Shown here one piece after another: positions 42,945 to 52,336 of a DNA stretch of 64,000 nt. The stretch is from Flavobacterium zepuense. GTDB taxonomy: Bacteria > Bacteroidota > Bacteroidia > Flavobacteriales > Flavobacteriaceae. Numbering within the stretch: position 1 is the stretch's first letter; every line of letters starts with the position of its first letter. The position numbers and the translations under genes are program-made. The notes under the pieces are model-generated. The model worked only from the letters and a program-made list of their open reading frames with translations, was not told the origin of the DNA and ran no database searches. Location: contig NZ_VJVZ01000004.1 in NCBI RefSeq assembly GCF_007097145.1, positions 186,001 to 250,000 on the forward strand. Direction: 5' to 3'.

Positions 42945-44906
42945 TTATATGCGTTTAAGCACTATTTTTTCGTTTTGTTTCTCTATCATTTTGCGGTAAA
43001 AGTCTTTAAGGGTATTGTAAAACTCCGGCTCTATGTGCGGCACATTAACATCAAATATTGATGTAAGCTGCATTTGCCCGTTTTGCACCACAACGTTGTA
43101 CTTAAAGGTACCAAGCCCCTGCTCCATAGCTAAAGACAATGGCGCCGGAACCGACTCTACCGTGTAACCCTCCGGCAATTTTATGGTTATCATAAATTTA
43201 TCCTGGGTAGGGTACACAAAATCTATAGGGTATTCTCTTTTTTCCTGATTAAACGGGTTTACGCGCTTTGCAAAAAACAGCAAAGGGTTAATATACATTT
43301 TATCGCCAATGATATCTGCCACTGCAGCATGGGTAAATGTAAATTCTTCGGCAACAGGCTTGCTCAAATCATCATCGTTAAGTATTTTGTAATCACCAAC
43401 CACCATACCGGGAAATTGCTTCTCAAGTTTTTCTACATTGGTATCTGTGGTCGATCCACTATTATTTTCCCTGAAAGAATAACCATAAAGATCAAAATAC
43501 TGGTCGCGTATCTTACCGGTTAATTTACCATCCTTACCCAGTTCTGACGTAAGAAAAACAATTTCTTTAGAAACTACCTTAGGCACCAGGTCAATCTCAG
43601 CCGTATTGCCATTAGGCTTAATAAGTCGGCCCAACCAGTTTAGCGCCCGTACAGGCAACTGATTGGGCAGGGTATATTTACTGGTAGCATCTAACAATAC
43701 AAAACTCTCGTTGTAATAAACACCTGCTACCACATAATTGTAGGCCGTTAACGAGGGAAATAATGATACCCCGTTAGACCGTGTGCTTATTAAAACAGGA
43801 TCGGCATTTAGGCCCGCGCTGCGCAGCATAGCAGTAAGCATAAGGTTAATTTCGGCTGCATTGCCTGTTTTAGCGGCATACGCCTTCTTTATACCTTTGT
43901 CGCATACATAGTCCTTTTTCTCGTTCCAGGTCATGCGGTTTTGCACGTAACTTAAAATTGCAGCCATTTTGGCCTCGGGTGTCATGCCGGGCGTTAAAAC
44001 GTTTTTAAGGTCGGCTTCAAAATATTCGGTTTGCTTTAGCTGGTCGCCAAACAATTCCATTTCGTACACCTTTTTAGCCATAGACTGCCAGTCTAACGAG
44101 TATTTTTTCTTGGTACCATCCTGCATTGTGTAGGTTCCCAATTCGTATTTTAATATCGATGTATAATTATCAATATTATTTACGTGGGCCTCGTCTTTTA
44201 AGGCAGGTACATTTTTTGCTGAATAATTGGTTATTACCTCATTATAACCGTAAGTATTACCACGCACTTTTTGCTCGGGGATATCAATTTTCACATAGCC
44301 CGAAAGGTAGCGCTTGTAGTCAAAATAAGCCGGCACAGTAGTTTCGTATGTTACGCTGTTAACCGGAATATCATACTGAAAATAATAATCGCTAAACTTC
44401 ATAAAATACGGCGTTTTAAGCACGTACTTATACTCAATAACACTGCCCTCTTTTACATTGGGCATAGTAATGCTTTCCCTTGTAACTTCGGCATTTACTT
44501 TTTCTACAAACTCGCCTTCGCTTTTAAGCTTGGTCTTCTCTATAGTACCACCTACCAGGTTATAGGTGTAGGCATCTGTAAAATATACTTTAAGGGTTTT
44601 ACCGCCACTATAATAGGTTACTTTATCAGTAGCGTACTTGTAGCCTTCTTTTTTATAGATTTTTATGCGCATCTCTACCTCGTTAACCATCTCGAAATAA
44701 CCATCGGAAATTACAAAATAGGTCTTGCCCCTTTTGTGTAATATGGCCGCAGCGGCAGATGTATCTGTAGGATGCACTTTTTCCTGCAATTCTTCTTTAG
44801 TAACCTTGCCCAGCTTAAACTCCTGGGCCATTGCTGTCCAGCCTATAAAAAATAACGCCGTGATAAGCAATGAAGTTTTAGTATGTAATTGATTTTTCAT
44901 AATCAT
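42945..44906 (-). CDS. DUF3857/transglutaminase-like protein, paralogue B (inactive site)
   Basis: A 653-residue relative of paralogue A with the same layout: signal peptide (LLITALFFIGWTAMAQ), DUF3857 domain, transglutaminase-like domain and C-terminal domain ending MIEKQNEKIVLKRI. The Cys position reads GNAAEINLML and the His position AYNYVVAGV, so the catalytic Cys and His are absent. The Asp in LLDATS persists. The start codon overlaps the stop of the next upstream paralogue by one base (TAATG). MIMKNQ offers two adjacent Met starts. Confidence 0.85.
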   Translation of the reverse strand: MIMKNQLHTKTSLLITALFFIGWTAMAQEFKLGKVTKEELQEKVHPTDTSAAAAILHKRGKTYFVISDGYFEMVNEVEMRIKIYKKEGYKYATDKVTYYSGGKTLKVYFTDAYTYNLVGGTIEKTKLKSEGEFVEKVNAEVTRESITMPNVKEGSVIEYKYVLKTPYFMKFSDYYFQYDIPVNSVTYETTVPAYFDYKRYLSGYVKIDIPEQKVRGNTYGYNEVITNYSAKNVPALKDEAHVNNIDNYTSILKYELGTYTMQDGTKKKYSLDWQSMAKKVYEMELFGDQLKQTEYFEADLKNVLTPGMTPEAKMAAILSYVQNRMTWNEKKDYVCDKGIKKAYAAKTGNAAEINLMLTAMLRSAGLNADPVLISTRSNGVSLFPSLTAYNYVVAGVYYNESFVLLDATSKYTLPNQLPVRALNWLGRLIKPNGNTAEIDLVPKVVSKEIVFLTSELGKDGKLTGKIRDQYFDLYGYSFRENNSGSTTDTNVEKLEKQFPGMVVGDYKILNDDDLSKPVAEEFTFTHAAVADIIGDKMYINPLLFFAKRVNPFNQEKREYPIDFVYPTQDKFMITIKLPEGYTVESVPAPLSLAMEQGLGTFKYNVVVQNGQMQLTSIFDVNVPHIEPEFYNTLKDFYRKMIEKQNEKIVLKRI

Positions 44907-46867
44907 TATATCCGCGTCAGGATAACTTTTTCATTTTGTTTTTCTATCATTTTTTGAAAAAAATCCTTTAGTGTCTGGTAATACTCCGGCATAACCGTGT
45001 GGTGGTTGATGTCTAAAGTTGCAACCAGCTGAATTGTGTTTCCTTCCTGTTTTAAATTGTACATGAAACTGCCAATGTTTTCTTCCATAGTAATAGTTAA
45101 GGCTTTGGGTAAAAACTCAACCTTATAGCCTGAAGGAATCTTAATAAAAAACATATATTTTTCCTGTTTGGGATAGGTAAAATCTACGGGATACTCACGC
45201 GTTTCCTGCTTAAACAAATTTTCCTTTACGCTAAAATATAGCAAAGGGCTAAAATATATTTTATCTCCGATAACGTCCGAAACCATAGTATGGGAAAAAT
45301 CATACTCTTCAATCAGAGGCTTACTAACATCATTAAGATTATTGATCTTGTGCGCGTTTATAGTAATACCATTTTTTTCCTCTTCAAAAGCTTCAACATA
45401 CTTATCGCTGCTAACTACCGCCAATACCTCCCTGTATACGTAAGCAGAATGGTTAACGTACTGCACTTTTGCCTTTCCTTTAAAAATGCCATCAGTTGCT
45501 ACTTCTGCCACCACGCTGTAATTTTCTCTTGAAACTAACTTAGGCGTAAGATCGGCTATTTCACTACTTCCGTCTTTTTTTATAAGCATACCCTCCCAGT
45601 TTAATGCTCTCAAAGGCAAAATATCAGGTTGGCTAAATTTACTTGTAGCATCCAGCAAAATAGTTTTCCCTCCTGTTTTTACCGCCGCAATAACGTAATC
45701 ATATGAGCTATCTGTAGGGAAGAACGGAACACCATTAGAACGCGTGCTTACCAAAACAGGCGACGCATCAAGATTGGCATGCCTAAGCATAGAAACCAAC
45801 ATTAAATTGATCTCTGCTGCATTACCCTTTCTAATATCGTATGCTTTTTTAACTCCATCACGACAATAATAGCCCCCATACTCATCCCATTTCATCCTGT
45901 TTTGAACATAGGTGAATATTTCATTCATTTTTTCGATATCCGTCGTGAGCGGCCCGATCAAAGGATTGATCTCATTATTATAGTATGATGTGCGGCGAAG
46001 TTCAAAACCAAATCGATCGTCTTCGTATATCGATTTAGCAATTTTTTTCCAGTCTAAAGTAAATTCCTTTGCAACAACACCCTCGCTATACATTGCGGTA
46101 AGCTGGTGAGAAAGTGTGCTTATATAGTTTTTTTTATTACTTACATAAGCTTCATCCTTAAAGGCTTTTACTTTTTTAGCACTATAAGTATAATACTTAT
46201 CGGTAGATTTATTGGCGTTATTAAAAAGCAATTTTTGCGGAGCAACCTCCACAGGCACGTAACCTATTATATAAGGATTATAGGAAAAATAGACAGGTAC
46301 CGAAACATCATAGCGAACATCTTTAACCGGTATATCGTACTGAAAATACCAATCGCGAAGCCCAACATGTGGCGTTCGTATCTCATACTTATATTCTACA
46401 ATGCTGCCTTCTTTTACATTAGGAAGTTTTATTTTCTTTTCAGTATAATTATCGCGGGGATGGCTGGAAAACTCACCGTCGCTTGTAAGAGGTGTCTTTT
46501 CTATAACACCATTAACAAGGTTGTAGGTTGCTACTTCCTTAAAAAATCCTGTACCCCTGCTATTCCCGGAATAATACCTAATGGAGGCATCCGCATAATC
46601 AAAACCGTCTTTTTTATATATCTTAATACGCTTATAAACTTCGGTAACCATATCCCATAAATAAGTCCCTTTGTTTTCATAGTAGGTTTTGCCCCTTATA
46701 TACAAATAGGCTGCCTGCGCCGAACTGTCTTCAGCGTAAATTCTCTCTTCCAGATCTGCAATACTTACCGCAGGGATAGGAGGAACAACTGCCCCATTAT
46801 CCTGCGAATACGCGCTAATTGTTATTAGCAATAAAACAGTAAAGGTGGCGCAATGCTTCATGCTCAT
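44906..46867 (-). CDS. DUF3857/transglutaminase-like protein, paralogue C (inactive site)
   Basis: A 653-residue protein of the same layout. Signal peptide (ATFTVLLLITISAYSQ), DUF3857 domain, transglutaminase-like domain with GNAAEINLMLVSML in place of GDCKD and SYDYVIAAV in place of the His strand, and the shared ending DFFQKMIEKQNEKVILTRI. It is the most divergent of the three inactive copies in its N-terminal region. The gene overlaps its upstream neighbour by four bases (ATGA) and the downstream one by one base. Confidence 0.85.
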   Translation of the reverse strand: MSMKHCATFTVLLLITISAYSQDNGAVVPPIPAVSIADLEERIYAEDSSAQAAYLYIRGKTYYENKGTYLWDMVTEVYKRIKIYKKDGFDYADASIRYYSGNSRGTGFFKEVATYNLVNGVIEKTPLTSDGEFSSHPRDNYTEKKIKLPNVKEGSIVEYKYEIRTPHVGLRDWYFQYDIPVKDVRYDVSVPVYFSYNPYIIGYVPVEVAPQKLLFNNANKSTDKYYTYSAKKVKAFKDEAYVSNKKNYISTLSHQLTAMYSEGVVAKEFTLDWKKIAKSIYEDDRFGFELRRTSYYNNEINPLIGPLTTDIEKMNEIFTYVQNRMKWDEYGGYYCRDGVKKAYDIRKGNAAEINLMLVSMLRHANLDASPVLVSTRSNGVPFFPTDSSYDYVIAAVKTGGKTILLDATSKFSQPDILPLRALNWEGMLIKKDGSSEIADLTPKLVSRENYSVVAEVATDGIFKGKAKVQYVNHSAYVYREVLAVVSSDKYVEAFEEEKNGITINAHKINNLNDVSKPLIEEYDFSHTMVSDVIGDKIYFSPLLYFSVKENLFKQETREYPVDFTYPKQEKYMFFIKIPSGYKVEFLPKALTITMEENIGSFMYNLKQEGNTIQLVATLDINHHTVMPEYYQTLKDFFQKMIEKQNEKVILTRI

Positions 46868-48759
46868 TTTTTTACCAATACCACTTTAGCATTGTCATTT
46901 CTGGCAATGTTTTCCCTAAAAAGCCTGTAGTTTTCATATTCATTGCTGGCGTAGTACCCCTCGTTAATGGTAAGGGTGCGTTTGTAAAGCATTTTTGTAG
47001 GTGCAACCATTTCGTATTCGGTTTTATACTCGCCAAATTTATCAGTAAGGGTTACATTTTCCGGCCTGGCTTCTATAGTAAAACCTTCGGGCAGGTTAAT
47101 GGTTATTTCATCATGGTCGTAAAAACCGGTAGATATCTCAAACGGCAGTTTACGGCTTCGGTACCGTTGCGGAATTGTAAACGACTGGTTAAAGGCATTA
47201 ACCGCAAACATTACCCTGTTACCGCTTTTGTTGCAATAGCCCTCTGCCTCTATGGCAAGGTCTTCGGTAAATTGTTGGGTGTCGCTGTCGTTAGTTAGGT
47301 TGGTTTTCTTAAACTTAAGGTTGTTTATATTTTTAAAACGGTCTTTATAAATTTTATCGCGATCATCTGCCGATCGGTTTTCGACACTAAATTTATCGTC
47401 GTATTGCAACCCTTTAGATACTATTTTTAGCGCGCCTGCAATAGCGCCATTATCGGTAATATTGTAGTCGCCAGTTATTATCTGGGTATTGCCCTTACCC
47501 TCGTATACATGGGTACGCACCATTTGGCCCTTACCATCTTTTACAATAAGCGCCATGCGGTTATCGGTAAAATCGCCCTGAAAACCAAACGGCATTGTCT
47601 GGCTGGTGCATTCCAGCCACACGAGGTCGCCTTTATAGGGTATGGCAAGTACAATGTGGTTGCCCTGCATGCTCACAAAATCTTCGCGGATGTCGCGCCT
47701 GTTCCTGTCGCCATAAATAACCGTGTAATAAGAGTTTACACCCACTACCTTTAGCAACGCGCGGGTATAGTTGCTCAATGCTTTACAATCGCCGTAGCCC
47801 AGGCGGTCTACATCTTTAGCCAGCATAGGTTTCCAGCCGCCTATACCAAGTTGTATGCTTATGTAGCGTGTTTTTCCCTGAACGTATTTGTATACAATTT
47901 TTGCTTTTTTAAGATCGTCAGTCTCATTGCCTACCAACGCCTTAATTTTATTTTGGGTTTCTATAGGCAATTCATCGGTACCGGCCAGCAGGGTATTGCT
48001 CATCCATGCGCCAAGGGCTTCCCAGCTCGAAGCTTCGCCATCTACCCCCTCTAAATGAAATTTCTCTAACCCAAAAAGTACATGCGGACGCACTTTTAAT
48101 AACGATGGTGAATATTCTTCATACCGTACTGCGGTAACATTTTCGGCACTAAGGCTAAGAATATTAGCTGTAGCCGATTTATTTAGCGTTACTTCGCCAA
48201 AATTATAGTCTTTATATTTAAAGCCCAGCGCCGCAGGATAGGTAATGTTAATAACCGATTTTTGCGTACTGGCATAAGCGCCATCTAAAGGCGACCACTG
48301 CGGTATAAATGCGGTATTAGATGTTTGCACCTCGCTGGTATATACTATTGTGAAGGGGTATTGCACGGGTGTATAATCAAGATATAGCATCCTGCCATCT
48401 AAAATCTCCGACCCTTCTGAAAGCGACTGGTCTTTAAATTCTTTCCGCTTTATCTTTTTTATCTGCTGTCCCTGAGCATCATACACCAAAACCTCTACAT
48501 TTTTTATGGTAGTGTTTTTACTATAGTATTCAGATGCATCCATATAGCGCATACCCAACTCATTAAGTATGGTTACTGTACGGGCCTTTTTTATAGTCAT
48601 AGAGTTTCGTGCCGTAATGGTAATATCGGTTTGGTCTAACCGGATGACTGCATTGGCATTTTCCTTTAGCGCATCGCTAATAGTAAGGAAAGATAAATTT
48701 TCCTGGGCCGCCAGTGGTGCGCAAAAAAACAGCAATAAGAGGGAGAATCTTAAAAACAT
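46864..48759 (-). CDS. DUF3857/transglutaminase-like protein, paralogue D (site retained)
   Basis: A secreted protein of 631 residues from my preferred start. The transglutaminase core keeps the Cys (LGYGDCKALSNYTRALLKVV) and the His (QGNHIVLAIPY); the third member is Glu rather than Asp (VWLECTSQT). A peptidase or acyl-transfer activity in the periplasm is possible. I start at 48759 (MFLRFSLLLLFFCAPLAAQ) because the -7 element TATTTTTG covers 48781-48788 and overlaps the alternative Met at 48783. First gene of the DUF3857-mazG operon. Confidence 0.85.
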   Translation of the reverse strand: MFLRFSLLLLFFCAPLAAQENLSFLTISDALKENANAVIRLDQTDITITARNSMTIKKARTVTILNELGMRYMDASEYYSKNTTIKNVEVLVYDAQGQQIKKIKRKEFKDQSLSEGSEILDGRMLYLDYTPVQYPFTIVYTSEVQTSNTAFIPQWSPLDGAYASTQKSVINITYPAALGFKYKDYNFGEVTLNKSATANILSLSAENVTAVRYEEYSPSLLKVRPHVLFGLEKFHLEGVDGEASSWEALGAWMSNTLLAGTDELPIETQNKIKALVGNETDDLKKAKIVYKYVQGKTRYISIQLGIGGWKPMLAKDVDRLGYGDCKALSNYTRALLKVVGVNSYYTVIYGDRNRRDIREDFVSMQGNHIVLAIPYKGDLVWLECTSQTMPFGFQGDFTDNRMALIVKDGKGQMVRTHVYEGKGNTQIITGDYNITDNGAIAGALKIVSKGLQYDDKFSVENRSADDRDKIYKDRFKNINNLKFKKTNLTNDSDTQQFTEDLAIEAEGYCNKSGNRVMFAVNAFNQSFTIPQRYRSRKLPFEISTGFYDHDEITINLPEGFTIEARPENVTLTDKFGEYKTEYEMVAPTKMLYKRTLTINEGYYASNEYENYRLFRENIARNDNAKVVLVKK

Positions 48760-48780
48760 GTTAAATTTTCTATTTTCGGT

Positions 48781-48810
48781 CAAAAATAGTCCATTTAATT
48801 AGATGTCAAA
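48781..48810 (-). promoter_or_regulatory. Promoter of the DUF3857 operon
   Basis: Minus strand TTTG (48810-48807), 18 bases, TATTTTTG (48788-48781, exact match). It decides the start of paralogue D at 48759. It lies just before the dtd stop, so the operon can be expressed apart from the aromatic operon upstream. Confidence 0.6.
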
Positions 48811-48813
48811 ATT

Positions 48814-49266
48814 TTATTCCTTGTTTTTAGTATCAATTATTATGGTAACAGGGCCATCGTTTAAAAGGGCCACTTTCATATCAGCACCAAATTGTCCCGT
48901 TTGTATTTTTTTTCCTACTTCTATTTCCATTTGTTTTATAAATGCCTCATAGAGAGGTATGGCAACTTCCGGCCGTGCAGCTTTAATGTATGATGGGCGA
49001 TTGCCTTTTTTAGTAAGTGCGTGGAGTGTGAATTGACTTACCACAATAATATCACCACCGGTTTCCTGAACTGAGAGATTCATAACCCCATCGGCATCGC
49101 CAAAAATCCTGAGCTTTGCAATCTTAGCCCTAAGCCAGTTAATATCTTCGGGAGTATCGGCATCTTCTATACCTATCAGTATTAAAAGCCCGCCATTAAT
49201 AGCAGCTACTTTTTGCCCGTCTATAGTTACCGATGCTTCGGTTACACGTTGTAGTACAGCCTTCAT
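48814..49266 (-). CDS. dtd: D-aminoacyl-tRNA deacylase
   Basis: Removes D-amino acids and glycine mischarged on tRNA. The 150 residues begin MKAVLQRVTEASVTIDG and contain both active-site motifs, SQFTLHA (about 77-83) and the Gly-cisPro motif NDGPVTI (about 136-142). Its ATG overlaps the rsgA stop by one base (TAATG), so the pair is coupled and lies at the end of the aromatic operon. Confidence 0.96.
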   Translation of the reverse strand: MKAVLQRVTEASVTIDGQKVAAINGGLLILIGIEDADTPEDINWLRAKIAKLRIFGDADGVMNLSVQETGGDIIVVSQFTLHALTKKGNRPSYIKAARPEVAIPLYEAFIKQMEIEVGKKIQTGQFGADMKVALLNDGPVTIIIDTKNKE

Positions 49267-50237
49267 TATTCCTCAAGATCAGGGTTTCGGCCATCTGCAT
49301 AAATATCGGTACGGTAATGCTCGTCTTCGCCTTCCAGCATTTGGAGATAAGAGCGGTAACGTGACCAGGCAATTTCATCGGTATCTAAAGCGGCTTTAAT
49401 GGCGCAATGCGGCTCATCTTTATGAAGGCAATTGTGGTATTTACATTGGTCTTTAATAGCAAAGAACTCAGGAAAATAATGCCCAATTTCGGCCTTTTCC
49501 ATATCCACCATTCCAAAACCACGAATACCGGGTGTATCTATAATTTTAGCTCCAAAATCAAGGTCAAACATCTCGGCAAAAGTTGTAGTATGCTGCCCCT
49601 GGCTGTGCTGTGCCGATATTTTTTTTGTTTTGAGGTTAAATTCCGGCTGGATGGTATTTACCAACGTGCTTTTACCCACACCCGAATGGCCGGAGAACAT
49701 GCTCACATTATCCTTCATTTCGGCTTTAAGCTCATCAATACCAGCAAGCGTTTCAGATGATACCCTTAAACATTGATAGCCTATGCGCTGATAGATAAAC
49801 TGAAGAAACAATTGCTCGTCCTTCATTGCTTCATCAAACGTATCTATTTTATTAAATACAATAATAGCTGTAATGCCATAGGCCTCTGCCGTTACCAAAA
49901 ATCTGTCGATAAAGCTTGTAGTGGTAGGCGGATTGTTTATAGTAACCAGTAAAAAAAGCTTGTCTATATTACTGGCAATAATGTGCATTTGCTTAGACAG
50001 GTTAACCGATTTACGAACAATATAATTTTCGCGCTCGTGTATATTGGTAATAATTCCGGTTACGGTATCGGTTGTTTCTTCCAGGTCGAAATCAACAACA
50101 TCGCCCACCGCAACCGGATTGGTACTTTTAATGCCCTTTATGCGCAATTTACCCTTTATACGGCATTCGTATGTAGTGCCTTCCTCCGTTTTAACGGTAT
50201 ACCAGCTTCCTGTAGATTTATACACCAATCCTGTCAT
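49266..50237 (-). CDS. rsgA: Ribosome small-subunit-dependent GTPase RsgA
   Basis: A late 30S maturation GTPase. The 323 residues contain an N-terminal OB fold (TGLVYKSTGSWYTVK), then a circularly permuted G domain in which the G4 motif NKID (129-132) precedes the P-loop GHSGVGKST (183-191) and DTPGIRGFG. A C-terminal zinc site follows (CKYHNCLHKDEPHC). It lies 47 bases after the DAHP synthase gene in the same direction. An exact TAnnTTTG lies only five bases before its ATG. Confidence 0.97.
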   Translation of the reverse strand: MTGLVYKSTGSWYTVKTEEGTTYECRIKGKLRIKGIKSTNPVAVGDVVDFDLEETTDTVTGIITNIHERENYIVRKSVNLSKQMHIIASNIDKLFLLVTINNPPTTTSFIDRFLVTAEAYGITAIIVFNKIDTFDEAMKDEQLFLQFIYQRIGYQCLRVSSETLAGIDELKAEMKDNVSMFSGHSGVGKSTLVNTIQPEFNLKTKKISAQHSQGQHTTTFAEMFDLDFGAKIIDTPGIRGFGMVDMEKAEIGHYFPEFFAIKDQCKYHNCLHKDEPHCAIKAALDTDEIAWSRYRSYLQMLEGEDEHYRTDIYADGRNPDLEE

Positions 50238-50284
50238 ACCGCAAAGATAAGCAGATTAATTAATGTATGAGGCAGCAAATTAGC

Positions 50285-51370
50285 TTACTTATTATTTATG
50301 ATCTTTTCCTGGTGGCTGATACTTTCCTGGTGAATTGCCTTAAAAATATCTACTATAAAATCGGCACCAAGGCCTTTTTCTGCTCCCTGAGCTGTCATCT
50401 TATCCAATATCTCGTTCCAGCGCCTGTTTTGCAAAACGGCCACATTAAACTCTTTCTTAAGCGCACCTATTTGCCCGGCAACTTCCATACGCTTGCCTAA
50501 TATGTCTATCAGTTTATTGTCATAGTCATCAATGTGCACCCTAAAGCCTGCCATCCTTTTATCATAATCGGCTGTAGCTCCGGTTTCTTCACGAACACGA
50601 AGGTCTTCAAAAATCTTTTTAAGCACAATTGGCGTAACCTGTTGGGCGGCATCGCTCCATGCATTATCAGGATCGGTATGCGTTTCAATAATAAGTCCGT
50701 CATAATTAAGGTCAAGTGCCTGCTGGCTCACTTCCTGGATCATGTCCCTTCGTCCCGTAATATGGCTCGGGTCGCAAATAAGGGGCAGGTCGGGGAATTT
50801 ATTCTGCAACTCAATAGCCAGCTGCCAAACCGGGATGTTACGGTATTTGGTTTTTTCGTACGAACTAAACCCACGGTGAATTACCCCCAGTTTTTTGATG
50901 CCCGCATTGTATAAACGCTCTACCCCGCCTATCCAAAGGGCTAAATCAGGGTTTACCGGGTTTTTAACCAGTACAATTTTATCAGTGCCCTGCAACGCAT
51001 CGGCAATTTCTTGAACCGCAAATGGGTTTACAGTGGTACGTGCTCCTATCCACAATACGTCTATATCGTGCTCTAACGCCAGTTTAACATGGGTAGCATT
51101 GGCCACCTCTGTAGCCATTAACAGGCCGGTTTCGGCTTTAGCTTTTTGCAGCCATTTTAGGCCTATGGCGCCAACACCCTCAAACCCACCCGGGCGGGTA
51201 CGCGGTTTCCAGATACCGGCGCGGTAAATGCTAACATCGCTGTCTTTAAGCTCATGTGCTATTTTTAAAACCTGGTCTTCGGTCTCGGCGCTGCATGGGC
51301 CGGCTATTACCAAGGGGTGGTCTAACTTAAAAGCATCTAACCAGGTACGGAGTGCTGTACTATTTTCCAT
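50285..51370 (-). CDS. DAHP synthase / chorismate mutase bifunctional enzyme
   Basis: Carries the first step of the shikimate pathway and the chorismate-to-prephenate step. Residues 1-265 form a type I-beta DAHP synthase (LVIAGPCSAETEDQVL at about 20-35, GARTTVNPFAVQE, CDPSHITGRRD). Residues about 270-361 form an AroQ chorismate mutase (FRVHIDDYDNKLIDILGKRM). In related fusions the mutase part makes the synthase sensitive to chorismate or prephenate (family knowledge). It is the fourth gene of the pheA operon and so probably under the same attenuator. Confidence 0.95.
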   Translation of the reverse strand: MENSTALRTWLDAFKLDHPLVIAGPCSAETEDQVLKIAHELKDSDVSIYRAGIWKPRTRPGGFEGVGAIGLKWLQKAKAETGLLMATEVANATHVKLALEHDIDVLWIGARTTVNPFAVQEIADALQGTDKIVLVKNPVNPDLALWIGGVERLYNAGIKKLGVIHRGFSSYEKTKYRNIPVWQLAIELQNKFPDLPLICDPSHITGRRDMIQEVSQQALDLNYDGLIIETHTDPDNAWSDAAQQVTPIVLKKIFEDLRVREETGATADYDKRMAGFRVHIDDYDNKLIDILGKRMEVAGQIGALKKEFNVAVLQNRRWNEILDKMTAQGAEKGLGADFIVDIFKAIHQESISHQEKIINNK

Positions 51371-51415
51371 AACTTCTTCTTTTTGTATTATCTATCGTCT
51401 TTCGTTTATTATCTT

Positions 51416-52264
51416 TTAACCTATGCCGTTAAGTATATTTTTAATCCTGTTGGTATTTTCCATTTCTTCAAACATCCCCTCGTAATCATCGTTTTCCAGC
51501 AATTGCTGAAAATGCTGCAAGTTGGCTATGTACTGCTGCAATGCCTGGCTTACATTGCTTTTATTTTCTTTAAATATAGATGCCCATGTAGTGGGCGAAC
51601 TCTTGGCAAGCCTTACCGTACTGGCAAAACCACTGCCGGCCATATCAAAAATGTCGCGTTCGTCTTTTTCTTTTTCGATAACCGTTTTACCCAGCATGAA
51701 CGAACTAATGTGCGACAGGTGCGATACATAGGCAATGTGTGTATCGTGCGAAACGGGATCCATATACCTGATGCGCATCCCTAAAGCTTTAAACAGTTCT
51801 AACGCTTTTTCCTGAAGCTTAAAGGCTGTTTTCTCTACCTCGCAAATAATGTTGGTCTTACCGTTAAACAACCCGTGTATTGCTGCCGACGGCCCCGAAA
51901 ACTCGGTACCCGCAATGGGGTGCGTTGCGATAAAATTACGCCTTCGCAGATGATTTTCTACCGATTTGCAAATGGCAACTTTGGTAGAACCGGCATCGAT
52001 TACTATAGTAGTATCGTTTATATGATCCAACACCTGCGGCAATATTTCGGATAACGTATTTACGGGCACTGCAACAACCACCCAGTCGGCATCTTTAAGG
52101 TCTTCTAAAACCGCAGCATGCTGTATGATACCAAGCAGCAAAGCTTCCTCAACGTGCTTTTCGTTGGCATCTATACCACAAATAACAGCCTCAGGGTATG
52201 CCTTTTTTATATCCAGCGCTAACGAACCACCAATTAATCCTAATCCTATTATGTATACTTTCAT
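51416..52264 (-). CDS. tyrA: Prephenate dehydrogenase
   Basis: Oxidises prephenate to 4-hydroxyphenylpyruvate for tyrosine. The 282 residues start with the dinucleotide-binding VYIIGLGLIGGSLAL (3-17). They also contain VVVAVPVNTLSE, the substrate-binding THPIAGTEFSGPSAA (about 114-128) and DTHIAYVSHLSHISSF (about 175-190). No ACT domain is present. Third gene of the aromatic operon, separated from the aminotransferase gene by a repeat-rich 72-base spacer. Confidence 0.95.
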   Translation of the reverse strand: MKVYIIGLGLIGGSLALDIKKAYPEAVICGIDANEKHVEEALLLGIIQHAAVLEDLKDADWVVVAVPVNTLSEILPQVLDHINDTTIVIDAGSTKVAICKSVENHLRRRNFIATHPIAGTEFSGPSAAIHGLFNGKTNIICEVEKTAFKLQEKALELFKALGMRIRYMDPVSHDTHIAYVSHLSHISSFMLGKTVIEKEKDERDIFDMAGSGFASTVRLAKSSPTTWASIFKENKSNVSQALQQYIANLQHFQQLLENDDYEGMFEEMENTNRIKNILNGIG

Positions 52265-52267
52265 GTT

Positions 52268-52336
52268 TTTTGTTGTCAGTTGCCGGTTGTTAGTTGTCGG
52301 ACTTTGCCACTTTGCTACTTTGTAACTTTGCTACTT
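52268..52336. repeat. Degenerate repeats in the spacer upstream of tyrA
   Basis: GACTTTGCCACTTTGCTACT followed by TTGTAACTTTGCTACTTT repeats an ACTTTGC unit. Just before it TTGTCAGTTGCCGGTTGTTA shows a second GTTG-rich repeat. The ACTTTGC unit is related to the CGACTTTG array at 34398-34453. Confidence 0.75.

Noticed and set aside
50242..50249. Exact TAnnTTTG on the minus strand just before rsgA
   Set aside because: Transcription would begin at or inside the start codon and no -33 element is placed correctly; chance matches of this 6-base pattern are expected in 64 kb.
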